A DNA stretch of 64,000 nucleotides from Chloroflexota bacterium (GTDB lineage: Bacteria; Chloroflexota; Chloroflexia; Chloroflexales; Herpetosiphonaceae), in NCBI GenBank assembly GCA_020161265.1, contig JAIUOC010000011.1, forward strand, positions 124,001 to 188,000, given 5' to 3'. The notes beneath the pieces are model-generated. The model did not search any database, was not told the origin of the DNA, and worked only from the letters and a program-made list of their open reading frames with translations. The position numbers were made by a program, and so were the translations under genes. Below, in pieces: positions 1 to 8,442 of the stretch. Numbering within the stretch: position 1 is the first letter of the stretch; each line of letters starts with the position of its first letter.

Positions 1-520
1 TTTCAGGCCCGAATAAATCGCGGAACCAAGCCACCGTTTCGATGGCTTTTTGGCGTTGCTTGGCTTGAACTTGCTGAATCACTTCACCAGCAATACACGA
101 TGAGGTAACAATCAAGCCTTCGTGATACTGCTCAAGCAACTGGCGATCGATCCGGGGCCGCGCAAAAATGCCCTTGCCCATACCATCGAGATGTGAGCGC
201 GAGGTCAATTTTACCAAATTGCGATAACCAACCTCATTTTGAGCGATCAGCAGCAGGTGATAATAATTTTTGCCGCCCTTGACCATAGGATCTTTGTTGG
301 AGTTGGGCGCGATATAGGCTTCCATGCCAATAATTGGCTTGACATTGGCTTTTTTGGCGTTGGCATAAAACTCCATTGCGCCATACATCACACCATGGTC
401 GGTTATGGCGATGCTGTCCATCTGAAGTTCAGCCGCACGTTCGGCGATGGCCTTGGTTGTGGCATAGCCATCAAGCAAGCTATACTCCGAGTGAACGTGA
501 AGATGGACAAAATCTTTCAT
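1..520 (-). CDS. dnaE: DNA polymerase III alpha subunit, N-terminal part (cut by window edge)
   Basis: The catalytic subunit of the replicative DNA polymerase. Only the first 173 codons lie in the window; the rest continues beyond position 1. The translation opens with the PHP-domain signature HLHVHSEYSLLDG at residues 6-18, followed by ITDHGVMYGAMEFY near residue 45 and IIGMEAYIAP near residue 68, as in bacterial DnaE. The ATG at 518-520 is preceded by GAGG at a good distance. The gene has its own upstream region with a sigma70-like -10 box and three DnaA-box-like 9-mers, so transcription may respond to DnaA. DnaE rather than PolC is favoured because the PHP domain sits at the extreme N-terminus with no exonuclease inserted in the visible part. 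Identification is firm; the missing part cannot be judged. Confidence 0.95.
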   Translation of the reverse strand, partial: MKDFVHLHVHSEYSLLDGYATTKAIAERAAELQMDSIAITDHGVMYGAMEFYANAKKANVKPIIGMEAYIAPNSNKDPMVKGGKNYYHLLLIAQNEVGYRNLVKLTSRSHLDGMGKGIFARPRIDRQLLEQYHEGLIVTSSCIAGEVIQQVQAKQRQKAIETVAWFRDLFGPE

Positions 521-747
521 AACAAACCTCTTCTATGGCTAGAGTTGCCCATAGCGAAAGCCGCCCACAAACTGGCGGCAAAAGAGCAAAAAATGCTTTA
601 CACAAATTGAGTGCAAAAGGTGGTTTTTAGGCCATCGCTATGGTAGAGAAAACGCTTATTCTCAGCTTGGTGTGTCAAGGGAGCGTGTAGTTTACTCAGA
701 ATTTGCGGTAAAAAAGCCCGTTTTGCTGGCTCCCGCTTCGTCTTTGT

Positions 748-796
748 ATTATACCATAGCTGCTTGTGGATAACTACGTGAATAAGCTGTGGATTA
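748..796 (-). promoter_or_regulatory. dnaE promoter region with three phased DnaA-box-like sites
   Basis: Read on the minus strand, a TATAAT -10 box lies at 753-748. Directly upstream are three same-orientation 9-mers: TTATCCACA (773-765, perfect DnaA box), TTATTCACG (785-777) and TAATCCACA (796-788). Start-to-start spacing is 12 and 11 bp, about one helical turn. No good -35 hexamer is seen, and the boxes cover the place where it should be. The remainder of the 406-base gap 521-926 holds the dnaE leader and the hairpin at 854-893, and no convincing gene. Confidence 0.6.
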
Positions 797-853
797 AAGG
801 TGTAAAACATTATGTCGAGGTTTCCGCATAATCGCAGCTAGTAGGTTAAACCT

Positions 854-893
854 CAAGTGGGTTTGATCAAGTACCATCAATCAAACCCACTTG
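854..893 (-). terminator. Hairpin downstream of the propeller protein gene
   Basis: Perfect 14-bp inverted repeat (854-867 with 880-893, arm CAAGTGGGTTTGAT) around a 12-nt loop, placed 33 bp past the stop of the 927-3098 gene. There is no strong T tract, so it may act as a terminator or an mRNA 3'-end stabiliser. Confidence 0.55.
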
Positions 894-926
894 GGCAGCA
901 TCAACAGCGATTAACCAACGCCTTAT

Positions 927-3098
927 TTATCGCACAACTTGCGGCAAATAGCACAGATATGTTGTATTTTCGGGCGGCCCAAAGCTGAGTGCCGCTACAC
1001 CCAACGAGGGAGTTGCCCCAACATGGGTAAATTTGCCGGCAATATACAAATGCTGATCGTTGGCGCTAATTTGAGTAATTTCGCCATTGGCTGGCTGATC
1101 GAGACCTTGCCAGCTTGTACCATCCCAACGCGCTAGTGAGCCAGTTGCAACACTATCGACACGTTCGAATGGCCCACCAACATATAAAAAGTCATCGTCA
1201 TCGGCCACCAAGACATTTGGCACTTGATCAAAGGTTGCAACCAAATCACTGCTTGTGCCATTGAAACGCCGTAGCTGATTGTGCTCAAGGAAGTAAAGCG
1301 AGCCACGCCAGCCAACAATTTGCAAGCTTTTTTGGCTATCGGTAATCCCCAAAATTGCAATTTCTTGCCAGCTTGTCCCATCCCACTGTTTAAAGTACGT
1401 CTGCCAATAACCGCGTTCACCACTTGGATCAACCGCATACAATTGATCTCCGGTCATCAAGACCTTATCGCGAATAGCTAAAGGATAGTTATAAGGAGCA
1501 AGATTGCTAATTTGGCCTTGATTGATCAAAACTACCCCTTGTAAGAAATCTCCATACAAATTGCCTAAAAGTTGCGAGCCTGAAATAGTCCAAGTACTAA
1601 TCGCTGTGCTCGCGCCAAAGACATCGCTCAGCGTGCCATTGGGCTGAATTTGCCACAGATTTCGCGCAATGCTGCTAGTCGTGGTAATAGCGTGCTCGGA
1701 GCCAAAATAGCTGGTTTGATCATCAACCGAGAGCACTTGGAACAGCTGTGAAGCATTTTTGCGTAACAACGGCTGCCAACTAAGGCTATTCCAACGAAAA
1801 AGCTGTTGATCAAAGCCAATTAATGGGTTGTAATCGTTGGTATGGGCAATTGGTTGGCCTTGCTGGCCGCCAAGGCTAGCAACATTGGCATAGCGCATGG
1901 TTGTGGCAAGCGATTCAAGTTGCGTTCCATCCCAACGGACAAGGCTGCTTGGTTGACCATTGAGCGTAAAATCGCCCGCTAAATAGAGTTGGTTATCACG
2001 ATCAGCAAGCGTGTCAATTCGGCGAATTTGCATTGGCAAGTTGACCAATTGCCAAGCAGCGGGCGTAAGTTGATACAGTTGTTTGCTATCACTTACATAA
2101 ATTTGCTGGTTGGCAAGTTGGGTAAAGCTCATATAGGTAAATTTGAGCGACGTTGAAATACTATTCGTCCATTGATCGGTTTGCCAAACTTGTACTTGGG
2201 TATGGGTGCGGTTGGAATCGCTATAGATCGGACGATAGAAACCATCGTTTCCAGCAAATAACCATTGGAAATTATAGCGTTGGGAAAAATCCGGCCAAGG
2301 CATCTCGATCCATTCATCGTTTTGCCACAAGGCATAACTTACCACATATGGCTCTTCACCAGGATGGGTATGGGTTATCATCATGCGATCGTCAACGATC
2401 TTCATTCCACGTACTTCGTCAATTGGATAGCTGGGTATGCTCACAAGCTGTTGATTGCGCCAACCAATAATCCCGCTCGTTGGCTGACCATTGAAGCGAT
2501 TGAAATTGCCTGCTAGATAGAGCGTATCGCTCATCACGCCTAATTGCCCAACCCGAGCAGCGGTATCATCGCTACGGCTAACCCCACTACCAACAGCCGC
2601 AAAATTCGTGCCATTCCAAAGGGCAATTCCGTTCAGTGGCGTTCCAGCTAAGCGCTTAAACCGTCCACCAAGATACAGTTGATCGTGATAATAGGTCGCA
2701 GCAGCCAGCGTGCCACTATCATCAGCATGCAGCCCATAGCCTTGCCACGTGCCTTGCTGGTTCATGGTGGCAAGCCCATTAACCAATTGACCATTGAGGT
2801 AGTTGAAATCGCCCAAAGCCGTTAAACTGCCATCATCAGCAAACACCAAATTAGTAATTGTGCCTGGGATATTGAGGTTATTAGCTAGACGCGAATTCCA
2901 AGTTCCAGTGATCGCTTGGGTGGTTTGGAGTTGGGTTGATGAGGATTGGTTAGCAGTTGTAAATTGAAATGGATCAAGAAGCGCAGCAGAATCATGGGCA
3001 GCGACCATCGGTGCTCGGCTGATAACGCCCAAAATTACTAACTGCATAACAACGAACAATAACAGTATCCGCCAGAGTGATAAACGGGTTGGCAACAT
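927..3098 (-). CDS. Secreted beta-propeller-like repeat protein, 723 aa
   Basis: An exported protein of unknown function. It has a signal peptide (residues 2-32, hydrophobic core LLLFVVMQLVILGVIS). After that come many repeats of roughly 40-60 residues containing LYLAGDF, LYLGGRF, LYVGGPF or LYIAGKF followed by a G and then W-D/N-G-T. These are typical of secreted propeller (delta-60-like) proteins. The C-terminus is rich in Y, L and P, a tail style common in secreted Chloroflexota proteins. The ATG at 3098 is chosen because AAGGAG lies 7 nt upstream; a TTG two codons earlier would sit too close. The gene stands alone between its own hairpin at 854-893 and the cdsA terminator. Surface display or adhesion is inference only. 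Confidence 0.75.
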   Translation of the reverse strand: MLPTRLSLWRILLLFVVMQLVILGVISRAPMVAAHDSAALLDPFQFTTANQSSSTQLQTTQAITGTWNSRLANNLNIPGTITNLVFADDGSLTALGDFNYLNGQLVNGLATMNQQGTWQGYGLHADDSGTLAAATYYHDQLYLGGRFKRLAGTPLNGIALWNGTNFAAVGSGVSRSDDTAARVGQLGVMSDTLYLAGNFNRFNGQPTSGIIGWRNQQLVSIPSYPIDEVRGMKIVDDRMMITHTHPGEEPYVVSYALWQNDEWIEMPWPDFSQRYNFQWLFAGNDGFYRPIYSDSNRTHTQVQVWQTDQWTNSISTSLKFTYMSFTQLANQQIYVSDSKQLYQLTPAAWQLVNLPMQIRRIDTLADRDNQLYLAGDFTLNGQPSSLVRWDGTQLESLATTMRYANVASLGGQQGQPIAHTNDYNPLIGFDQQLFRWNSLSWQPLLRKNASQLFQVLSVDDQTSYFGSEHAITTTSSIARNLWQIQPNGTLSDVFGASTAISTWTISGSQLLGNLYGDFLQGVVLINQGQISNLAPYNYPLAIRDKVLMTGDQLYAVDPSGERGYWQTYFKQWDGTSWQEIAILGITDSQKSLQIVGWRGSLYFLEHNQLRRFNGTSSDLVATFDQVPNVLVADDDDFLYVGGPFERVDSVATGSLARWDGTSWQGLDQPANGEITQISANDQHLYIAGKFTHVGATPSLGVAALSFGPPENTTYLCYLPQVVR

Positions 3099-3202
3099 TG
3101 GCAAACTCCTTAACTACTTTTTCCAATCATAAAATAAACTATGTAGGTTGCTATATACCAATTTTTAAACCATTTGTAAATGCCCTTAAGCACTAATGTA
3201 AC

Positions 3203-3234
3203 AAAAAACCCTACTCCCAAACAGGAGCAGGGTT
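3203..3234 (-). terminator. Rho-independent terminator of cdsA
   Basis: On the minus strand, AACCCTGCTCC and GGAGTAGGGTT form an 11-bp stem with one G-T mismatch, followed directly by a T-rich run. It lies 27 bp past the cdsA stop codon. Confidence 0.8.
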
Positions 3235-3260
3235 ATCGTAGCAGTTGCTCAGCCAATGAT

Positions 3261-4103
3261 TTAGAGCCAAGCCACCAACACATAGTAGACTAGTGGCGCA
3301 GTAAACAGCAGCGAATCAACTCGATCAAGCAAGCCGCCATGGCCAGGAATCAGGTTGCCTGAATCTTTAACTCCGGCTTGGCGTTTTAACAACGATTCAG
3401 CCAAATCGCCCAGCGTACCACCGCCCGCTCCAATCACGCCCAAAATAATTGCTTGAACCAAGGTTAATGGCATCCCTAAGAGTGCTACAATCCCAATTCC
3501 AGCAGCAATTGAAGCGATTGTACCGCCAACAAAGCCTTCCCAGGTTTTTTTGGGGCTAAGCACGGGAGCCATTTTGTGCTTGCCAAAGCTGCGGCCTGCA
3601 AAATAGGCTCCGGTATCCGAGGCCCAAGTCACGGCGAAGGTGGCGTAGATCCAGGCTGCACCCGTTTCAATGTTGAGCGAACTGAGTGGGCCGCCGCTGA
3701 GGGTTGGGCTGGTTGCGGCGCGGAGTAAGACAAAATGGCTAAGCATTGCGCCAGCATAAATTGCGCTACCCAAACTAGCTGCCCAAGCGTCAAGTGCGCC
3801 CGTGCGTTCACGCCGACTAATTTCATAGATCAAACTAGCCATTGCGCCCAAGGCCACAACTGCACCAGTTAAGTTAACCTTAGTTTGTGGTTGAGCTACA
3901 GCCGCAGCCACAAAGGCCAAACCAAGGCCAATCGCTAATGGCAAACGCGGATGATAGCCACCAGCTCGCAAAATCCGCTGAATTTCATAGATGCCGATCA
4001 CGACTGCGGCGGCAATTAGGCCAGTTGTCCACCAACCGCCCAACCACACAATGATCAATACGACTGGAGCTAATACCAAAGCGCTTGCAATTCGCGTGCC
4101 CAA
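3261..4103 (-). CDS. cdsA: Phosphatidate cytidylyltransferase (CDP-diglyceride synthase)
   Basis: Integral membrane enzyme that converts phosphatidate and CTP to CDP-diacylglycerol, the precursor of acidic and zwitterionic phospholipids. The 280-aa protein has about eight hydrophobic segments and the family's C-terminal signature: SPKKTWEGFVGG near residue 188, then GDLAESLLKR and KDSGNLIPGHGGLLDRVDS near residues 232-265. Length is normal for CdsA. The start is probably the TTG at 4103, since GAGGAGG lies five bases upstream and no ATG fits better. In many bacteria cdsA follows uppS and frr; here it stands alone, flanked by unrelated genes and ended by its own terminator. Confidence 0.95.
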   Translation of the reverse strand: MGTRIASALVLAPVVLIIVWLGGWWTTGLIAAAVVIGIYEIQRILRAGGYHPRLPLAIGLGLAFVAAAVAQPQTKVNLTGAVVALGAMASLIYEISRRERTGALDAWAASLGSAIYAGAMLSHFVLLRAATSPTLSGGPLSSLNIETGAAWIYATFAVTWASDTGAYFAGRSFGKHKMAPVLSPKKTWEGFVGGTIASIAAGIGIVALLGMPLTLVQAIILGVIGAGGGTLGDLAESLLKRQAGVKDSGNLIPGHGGLLDRVDSLLFTAPLVYYVLVAWL

Positions 4104-4157
4104 CGTGGCCTCCTCTATGGGTTTATAGGCTGAGAACGTTGGTTAGCATACCACGAA

Positions 4158-4631
4158 TTAACGTCCCCAAAAATGCAACACAATATCTTGATCGAAGGTT
4201 TTTTGACCATAATCATGCAATATTCGCAAGATTTGTGCCCGATGATCGGTTGCATGGTTGGCAAGTTGGACTAAAACCTGCCAGCGAGCCAAATTTATAC
4301 CTGGCAATATGTCGGCCAATTGCTCATCGCTCAATTGCTCAACATAGCTGATTACTTGACCGCGCATCTGATTAAACACCTCGCGCACGCTGGCAATCGT
4401 CGGATATTCCAAGGGATCAAGATGTTTTGGCCGCTCACCAGTTTGCAAACCTGTGAGCCATGCCCGTTCGACGCTGGCAATATGCACCAAATGATTGCGC
4501 AGCGAACCTTGCGAATAGGGGTAATCGGCGCAAAATTGTTCGTCGCTCAAGCCCTCAATGCTCCCCCATATCCGTTGATCAAAATCGGCGTTGTAGGCCA
4601 ATAAGCCTTTGATAACTGTCAGTGCTTGCAT
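4158..4631 (-). CDS. DinB-like four-helix-bundle protein, 157 aa
   Basis: A predicted soluble four-helix bundle of the DinB/YfiT superfamily. Many members are metal-dependent thiol transferases; others have no known role. Support: an N-terminal YNADFDQRIWGSIEGLSDEQ segment, a LRNHLVHIASVERAWLTGL block near residue 46 carrying the first metal-type His, and NHATDHRAQILRILHDYG near residue 126 with the HxxxH pattern. The reading frame stays open upstream to 4946, but the ATG at 4631 has GAGGTG at a correct distance and the domain begins there. Divergent from the MFS gene. The substrate cannot be read from the sequence. Confidence 0.8.
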   Translation of the reverse strand: MQALTVIKGLLAYNADFDQRIWGSIEGLSDEQFCADYPYSQGSLRNHLVHIASVERAWLTGLQTGERPKHLDPLEYPTIASVREVFNQMRGQVISYVEQLSDEQLADILPGINLARWQVLVQLANHATDHRAQILRILHDYGQKTFDQDIVLHFWGR

Positions 4632-4732
4632 CACACACCTCAATTCAAAATGATCATCATCATCATAGCTTATTTGTGATAGTTTGTGAACAGATGTGCG
4701 TAATTGAGCATCATTCATTGGGCTGATGGAAA

Positions 4733-4753
4733 CGTTCTCGGAACGATTATAAT
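4733..4753 (+). promoter_or_regulatory. Putative promoter -10 and short palindromic operator of the MFS gene
   Basis: A TATAAT hexamer (4748-4753) lies 47 bp before the MFS start. Immediately upstream is a perfect small inverted repeat, CGTTC-TCG-GAACG (4733-4745), sitting between the -10 and the expected -35, where a repressor could bind. No clear -35 hexamer is seen. Confidence 0.4.
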
Positions 4754-4800
4754 GCGCATATTGGCATATCATGTTTTTTGCAAGCAAAGCTAGGCAGGTT

Positions 4801-6078
4801 ATGGAGCAGCAGGATATCAACGCCAACGTGCGGCATAATGTGGTTGTAAATGTGGCCGATGGGGCATTTTTTGGGGCGGCCACGGGCATCGCCTCGTTTG
4901 TGACGGTTATTCCGCTATTTATGCATACCTTAACCGATTCGGCCACCTTAATTGGCTTGGTTTCGGCAATTCACTCGGTTGGTTGGCAGTTACCCCAATT
5001 ATTAACTGCGCGGCGGGTGGCCTCGCTGCGGCGCTACAAACCCATGGTGCTGCTGATGACAATCAACGAGCGCTTACCCTTTTTTGGTTTGGCCTTGATT
5101 GCCTGGTTTGCTGCTGATTTGGGCCGCGAATTAGCCTTGTGGCTAGCCTATATTTTGTTAATTTGGCAGGGCTTGGGTGGTGGCTTAACTGCAACCGCTT
5201 GGCAAACCATGATTGGCAAAATTATGCCGCATCGCTGGCGTGGCACATTCTTTGGAGTCCAATCCGCCGCTGCTAATTTGCTGGCTAGCGTTGGCGCGGT
5301 CGCGGCTGGCGTAATTTTAGATAAACTGCCCTCGCCACTTGATTTTGTAGTCTGTTTCGGAGTTTCAGGTGTGGCGATGTTTATTTCGTGGTCGTTTTTA
5401 GCTTGGACTAAAGAACCAAGCCGCGAGCCAGAACATACCCATGGTAGCCAACGCGATTTTTGGGCCAGCATCGCCAATATTCTCAAGCGCGATCGTAATT
5501 TTCGCTGGTTTTTGGCTTCGCGCATCATCTCGCAGCTTAGCTTGATGGCGACCGCCTTTTTTACGGTATATGCGGTGCAACGCTTTGGGCTTGATGATCA
5601 GACCGCTGGGATTATGACCGCGCTCTATTTAATCATTCAAACTGTCGCCAATCCAATTATGGGCTGGCTCGGCGATCGGATTGGCTATCGGCGGGTGATG
5701 GAAGCCGGAGCATTGTTAGCCTTAGTTGCTGGCCTTGGAGCGTGGCTCGCGCCAGCTTTGGGTTGGTTTTATCTGATTTTCGCGATTGCCGGCGTGGCCA
5801 ACGTAGCCTTTTGGACGATGGCAATGGCTATGACCTTGGAATTTGGCAGCCTCGCCGAACGCCCAAGTTACATTGGCTTAGCCAATACCTTGGTTGCGCC
5901 AGCAACTTTAGTCGCACCGTTGATTGGCGGTTGGTTGGCTGATTCAGCGGGCTACAATTACACGTTTGCGGTAGCGGCGGCTGGTGGTTTGCTCACCTGG
6001 CTAATTCTACGCTTCGCTGTACGCGATCCCCAATCGGCTCACCCGATGATTGAGTCACAAGTAGTTGTGGTTTCGTAA
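4801..6078 (+). CDS. Major facilitator superfamily transporter, 425 aa
   Basis: A 12-helix membrane carrier of the MFS. The translation alternates hydrophobic segments with short loops. A loop-2/3-type element reads SLRRYKPMVLL, and the middle of the protein has the charged cytoplasmic stretch expected between the two six-helix halves. The second half starts near RWFLASRIISQLSLMATAFF and contains GDRIGYRRVMEAGALL, the repeated MFS loop motif. An upstream in-frame ATG at 4771 has no ribosome site, whereas the ATG at 4801 has AGGCAGG just before it. The closest general type is a drug or sugar efflux family; the substrate cannot be told. It diverges from the DinB-like gene. Confidence 0.85.
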   Translation: MEQQDINANVRHNVVVNVADGAFFGAATGIASFVTVIPLFMHTLTDSATLIGLVSAIHSVGWQLPQLLTARRVASLRRYKPMVLLMTINERLPFFGLALIAWFAADLGRELALWLAYILLIWQGLGGGLTATAWQTMIGKIMPHRWRGTFFGVQSAAANLLASVGAVAAGVILDKLPSPLDFVVCFGVSGVAMFISWSFLAWTKEPSREPEHTHGSQRDFWASIANILKRDRNFRWFLASRIISQLSLMATAFFTVYAVQRFGLDDQTAGIMTALYLIIQTVANPIMGWLGDRIGYRRVMEAGALLALVAGLGAWLAPALGWFYLIFAIAGVANVAFWTMAMAMTLEFGSLAERPSYIGLANTLVAPATLVAPLIGGWLADSAGYNYTFAVAAAGGLLTWLILRFAVRDPQSAHPMIESQVVVVS

Positions 6079-6089
6079 GGAATTATTTT

Positions 6090-6300
6090 TTATCCACGAA
6101 GGGAATAGGCTATGGGCTAATGGTGATAGGCTATTGTTTGAAACGCTACAACATGTTCTGCTAGCCCAATAGTCCATAGCCTATAGCCATTACTTCTCTG
6201 TACCTCTGCGTTAAATATTGATGATAATCCCAACAATTGTTCCGATAGCCAAAAGCCAATAGCCATATTCCTATGTTCTATGCTCTATGCTCTTTGCTCT
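6090..6300. repeat. Degenerate heptamer-type intergenic repeats
   Basis: This gap holds words that recur in other gaps of the window. Examples are AGCCAAAAGCCAATAGCC (period 7), TATGTTCTATGCTCTATGCT, ATCCACGAAG and CTCTGTACCTCTGCGTTAA. No ORF with a ribosome site is present. Confidence 0.65.
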
Positions 6301-6304
6301 GTGG

Positions 6305-8410
6305 TCATCCTCGGCGGGCTAGCTCGGTGGCAATTGGCAAGGTTACCCAAAAGGTTGTGCCACGACCAAGCGTGCTGGTGGCCCAAATTCGCCCGCCATG
6401 CAACTCGATCAAGGCCTTGGTGATCGATAAGCCTAAGCCTGTACCGCCAATTTTACGGGTGGTCGAGTTATCGACCCGGAAAAAGCGCGTGAACAGTTTG
6501 GGCAAATCTTCCTCGGAAATACCCATACCTTGATCGCGCACCGCGATAATCACCGAGCGCTCGTTGGGCAAGGGCGGCGCACCAGGCGGCACTTTGCGCA
6601 ATTCACGCACAATCAAGGCCACTTGGCCGCCGTTGGGCGAATATTTGATCGCATTCGAGAGCAAATTGGTCAAAATCTGACGCACTTTATCTTTATCAGC
6701 AAAGATTGGCGGAATGCCCTCGGGAATATCAATTAACAAACGGTGCTTTTCCGACAGCGTTTCGTTGAGTTGCTTGGTAATTTCGCGAATAATTTGGTGC
6801 AACGATACCACCCAACGATTCAGCTTGATCTGGCCTGCATCCAAGCGCGAAAGATTCAGCAGATCATCGACCATCTTCGAAAGTTGGTTGGCCTGATCAT
6901 AGACAGTTTGAACGAACTCTTGACGCTCAACTGGCTTGAATTCACGCGCTAATAGCAACTCGGTATAGCCCAAAATCGAGGTTAGCGGGGTACGCAATTC
7001 ATGCGATACCACCGACACAAACTCGTTTTTCATCTTGTCGATTTCACGCTCGCGGGTCACATCTTCAATCACCACCAAGCGCCCAGTAATTTGGTGCTGC
7101 GCATCTTTGACTGGGGTTGAACGCAATTTTAGATCTTGCAATGGTTCGCTCAAACGTAGCGCTAATTCGAGGGTTTCGTCGGGTTGGGCTTGGCATTCAG
7201 CAAAAAAATCAGTCAATTCCAATGGGTGTGAAAGCCGTTTGAGCAGCAAGGGCAAAATATCCCACGGCAAATACAGCGCAGTTTCATCGGCAGGCTGCTC
7301 AATTTGCCAAAGTTGATACCAGGCAGGGTTGGTGCGCAGAATCCGGCCTTCGCCATCGGTCAAGGCCAAGCCCAGCGGCAAACTAGCCAAGGTTTGTTGC
7401 AATTGCATGCGGGCTTCGAGCAATTCGCTATAACTGGTTGCCCGTTGCAATGGCCGCGCCGCCACATCAGCCAAGGCCTGAATAAAATAGAGATCGCGGG
7501 TTGTAAAGATTGGCTCACGATTGGTCGAAAGCACTAGCACCGCCCAAGCCTCGCCCTCGACCCGCACGGGCACAACGATTTCGGCCCGCACATCGGGGGT
7601 AGAAAGTTGCCATTCACTATCGTGGGCAATATCGGTCAACAAGGCGGCTTTGCCAGTGCGTGCCACCCGCCCAACCACCCCAACATTCCAAGGCCACGAC
7701 GTTCGCTCGCTAATCCCAGCGGTTGGCGGGTAGCCCTGCGAGGCAATCAAACGATATTCGCCATGCTCACGATCAACCAAGTTAATCGCTCCAGCACTAG
7801 CTTTGACACTGTGGATGGCCCGTTGCAAGAGCGTCGTCAACAAGCTGGTTACATCAGGCGCAATTTCTAAATCGTGGGTTAATGCCCGTACATCAAGCTG
7901 CTGTTCGCTGCTGGTATGATGAATCGGTCGCCCCCAGTGGGCTTCGCCGATCGCGGTGGCCAGCAAGGGCAGCAAATTGCTCAATAAGGTGCGTTCGCTA
8001 GCGCTAAATGTGCCATTGCGGCGAGCTTCCAACACCCCCCACAAGCGGCCCTCCCATTGAATCGGCAGCCCCAAATAACATTGCATATCGGCTTGCCATT
8101 CGCTAGCAACAATTGCGCTAGTGGTAAATGGGCTTGGCGGCAAGGCCGGAGCAGTGTGTTGATCGATCACAACTGGTTGTCGCCGCCGCACCACCTGCAT
8201 CATGCGAGTGTTATCCCAAACGGCGCTGGTACGATGCAACGGCAAAACCACTTGCGGACGAGCATCAGGCTCGTTTAATAAGGTTAAGCGTAAATCAAGC
8301 TGAGGATAGCTATCCGCCAACAGCCCAAAACAATGCTGCATGCGCTGCTCAAAGGGTGTGGTTGCAAGCAAAGTTTGGGCTAGGCTACTAAATAAAGCAA
8401 GCGTTGACAT
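6305..8410 (-). CDS. Sensor histidine kinase with GAF and PAS domains, 701 aa
   Basis: Probably a cytoplasmic two-component sensor: no membrane segment is visible. Order: an N-terminal GAF-like region (about 20-150), a clearer second GAF (about 180-330, including GAINLVDREHGEYRLIASQG), a PAS domain (about 340-455, with GLALTDGEGRILRTNPAWYQ), HisKA with the phospho-acceptor His in SHELRTPLTSILGYTELLL, then HATPase with N-box QILTNLLSNAIKYSPNGG, G1 VRDQGMGISEEDL and G2 GGTGLGLSITKALIELHGG. All catalytic boxes are intact. The ATG at 8410 follows GAGG at 7 nt. No response regulator gene is adjacent, so its partner is elsewhere. The GAF ligand is unknown. Confidence 0.92.
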   Translation of the reverse strand: MSTLALFSSLAQTLLATTPFEQRMQHCFGLLADSYPQLDLRLTLLNEPDARPQVVLPLHRTSAVWDNTRMMQVVRRRQPVVIDQHTAPALPPSPFTTSAIVASEWQADMQCYLGLPIQWEGRLWGVLEARRNGTFSASERTLLSNLLPLLATAIGEAHWGRPIHHTSSEQQLDVRALTHDLEIAPDVTSLLTTLLQRAIHSVKASAGAINLVDREHGEYRLIASQGYPPTAGISERTSWPWNVGVVGRVARTGKAALLTDIAHDSEWQLSTPDVRAEIVVPVRVEGEAWAVLVLSTNREPIFTTRDLYFIQALADVAARPLQRATSYSELLEARMQLQQTLASLPLGLALTDGEGRILRTNPAWYQLWQIEQPADETALYLPWDILPLLLKRLSHPLELTDFFAECQAQPDETLELALRLSEPLQDLKLRSTPVKDAQHQITGRLVVIEDVTREREIDKMKNEFVSVVSHELRTPLTSILGYTELLLAREFKPVERQEFVQTVYDQANQLSKMVDDLLNLSRLDAGQIKLNRWVVSLHQIIREITKQLNETLSEKHRLLIDIPEGIPPIFADKDKVRQILTNLLSNAIKYSPNGGQVALIVRELRKVPPGAPPLPNERSVIIAVRDQGMGISEEDLPKLFTRFFRVDNSTTRKIGGTGLGLSITKALIELHGGRIWATSTLGRGTTFWVTLPIATELARRG

Positions 8411-8442
8411 AGAATCCTCAAGGCTGTAAGTTGCCTCACATT

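Noticed and set aside
598..810. 70-codon minus-strand ORF in the dnaE leader region
   Set aside because: No ribosome site, crosses the DnaA-box promoter, and the product has no protein-like pattern.
1..926. Chromosomal origin at the DnaA-box cluster
   Set aside because: Only three boxes, no AT-rich unwinding stretch and no dnaA/dnaN nearby; a promoter role is more economical.
4632..4946. Long N-terminal extension of the DinB-like gene
   Set aside because: It overlaps the MFS gene on the other strand; the ATG at 4631 has a good ribosome site and starts the domain.
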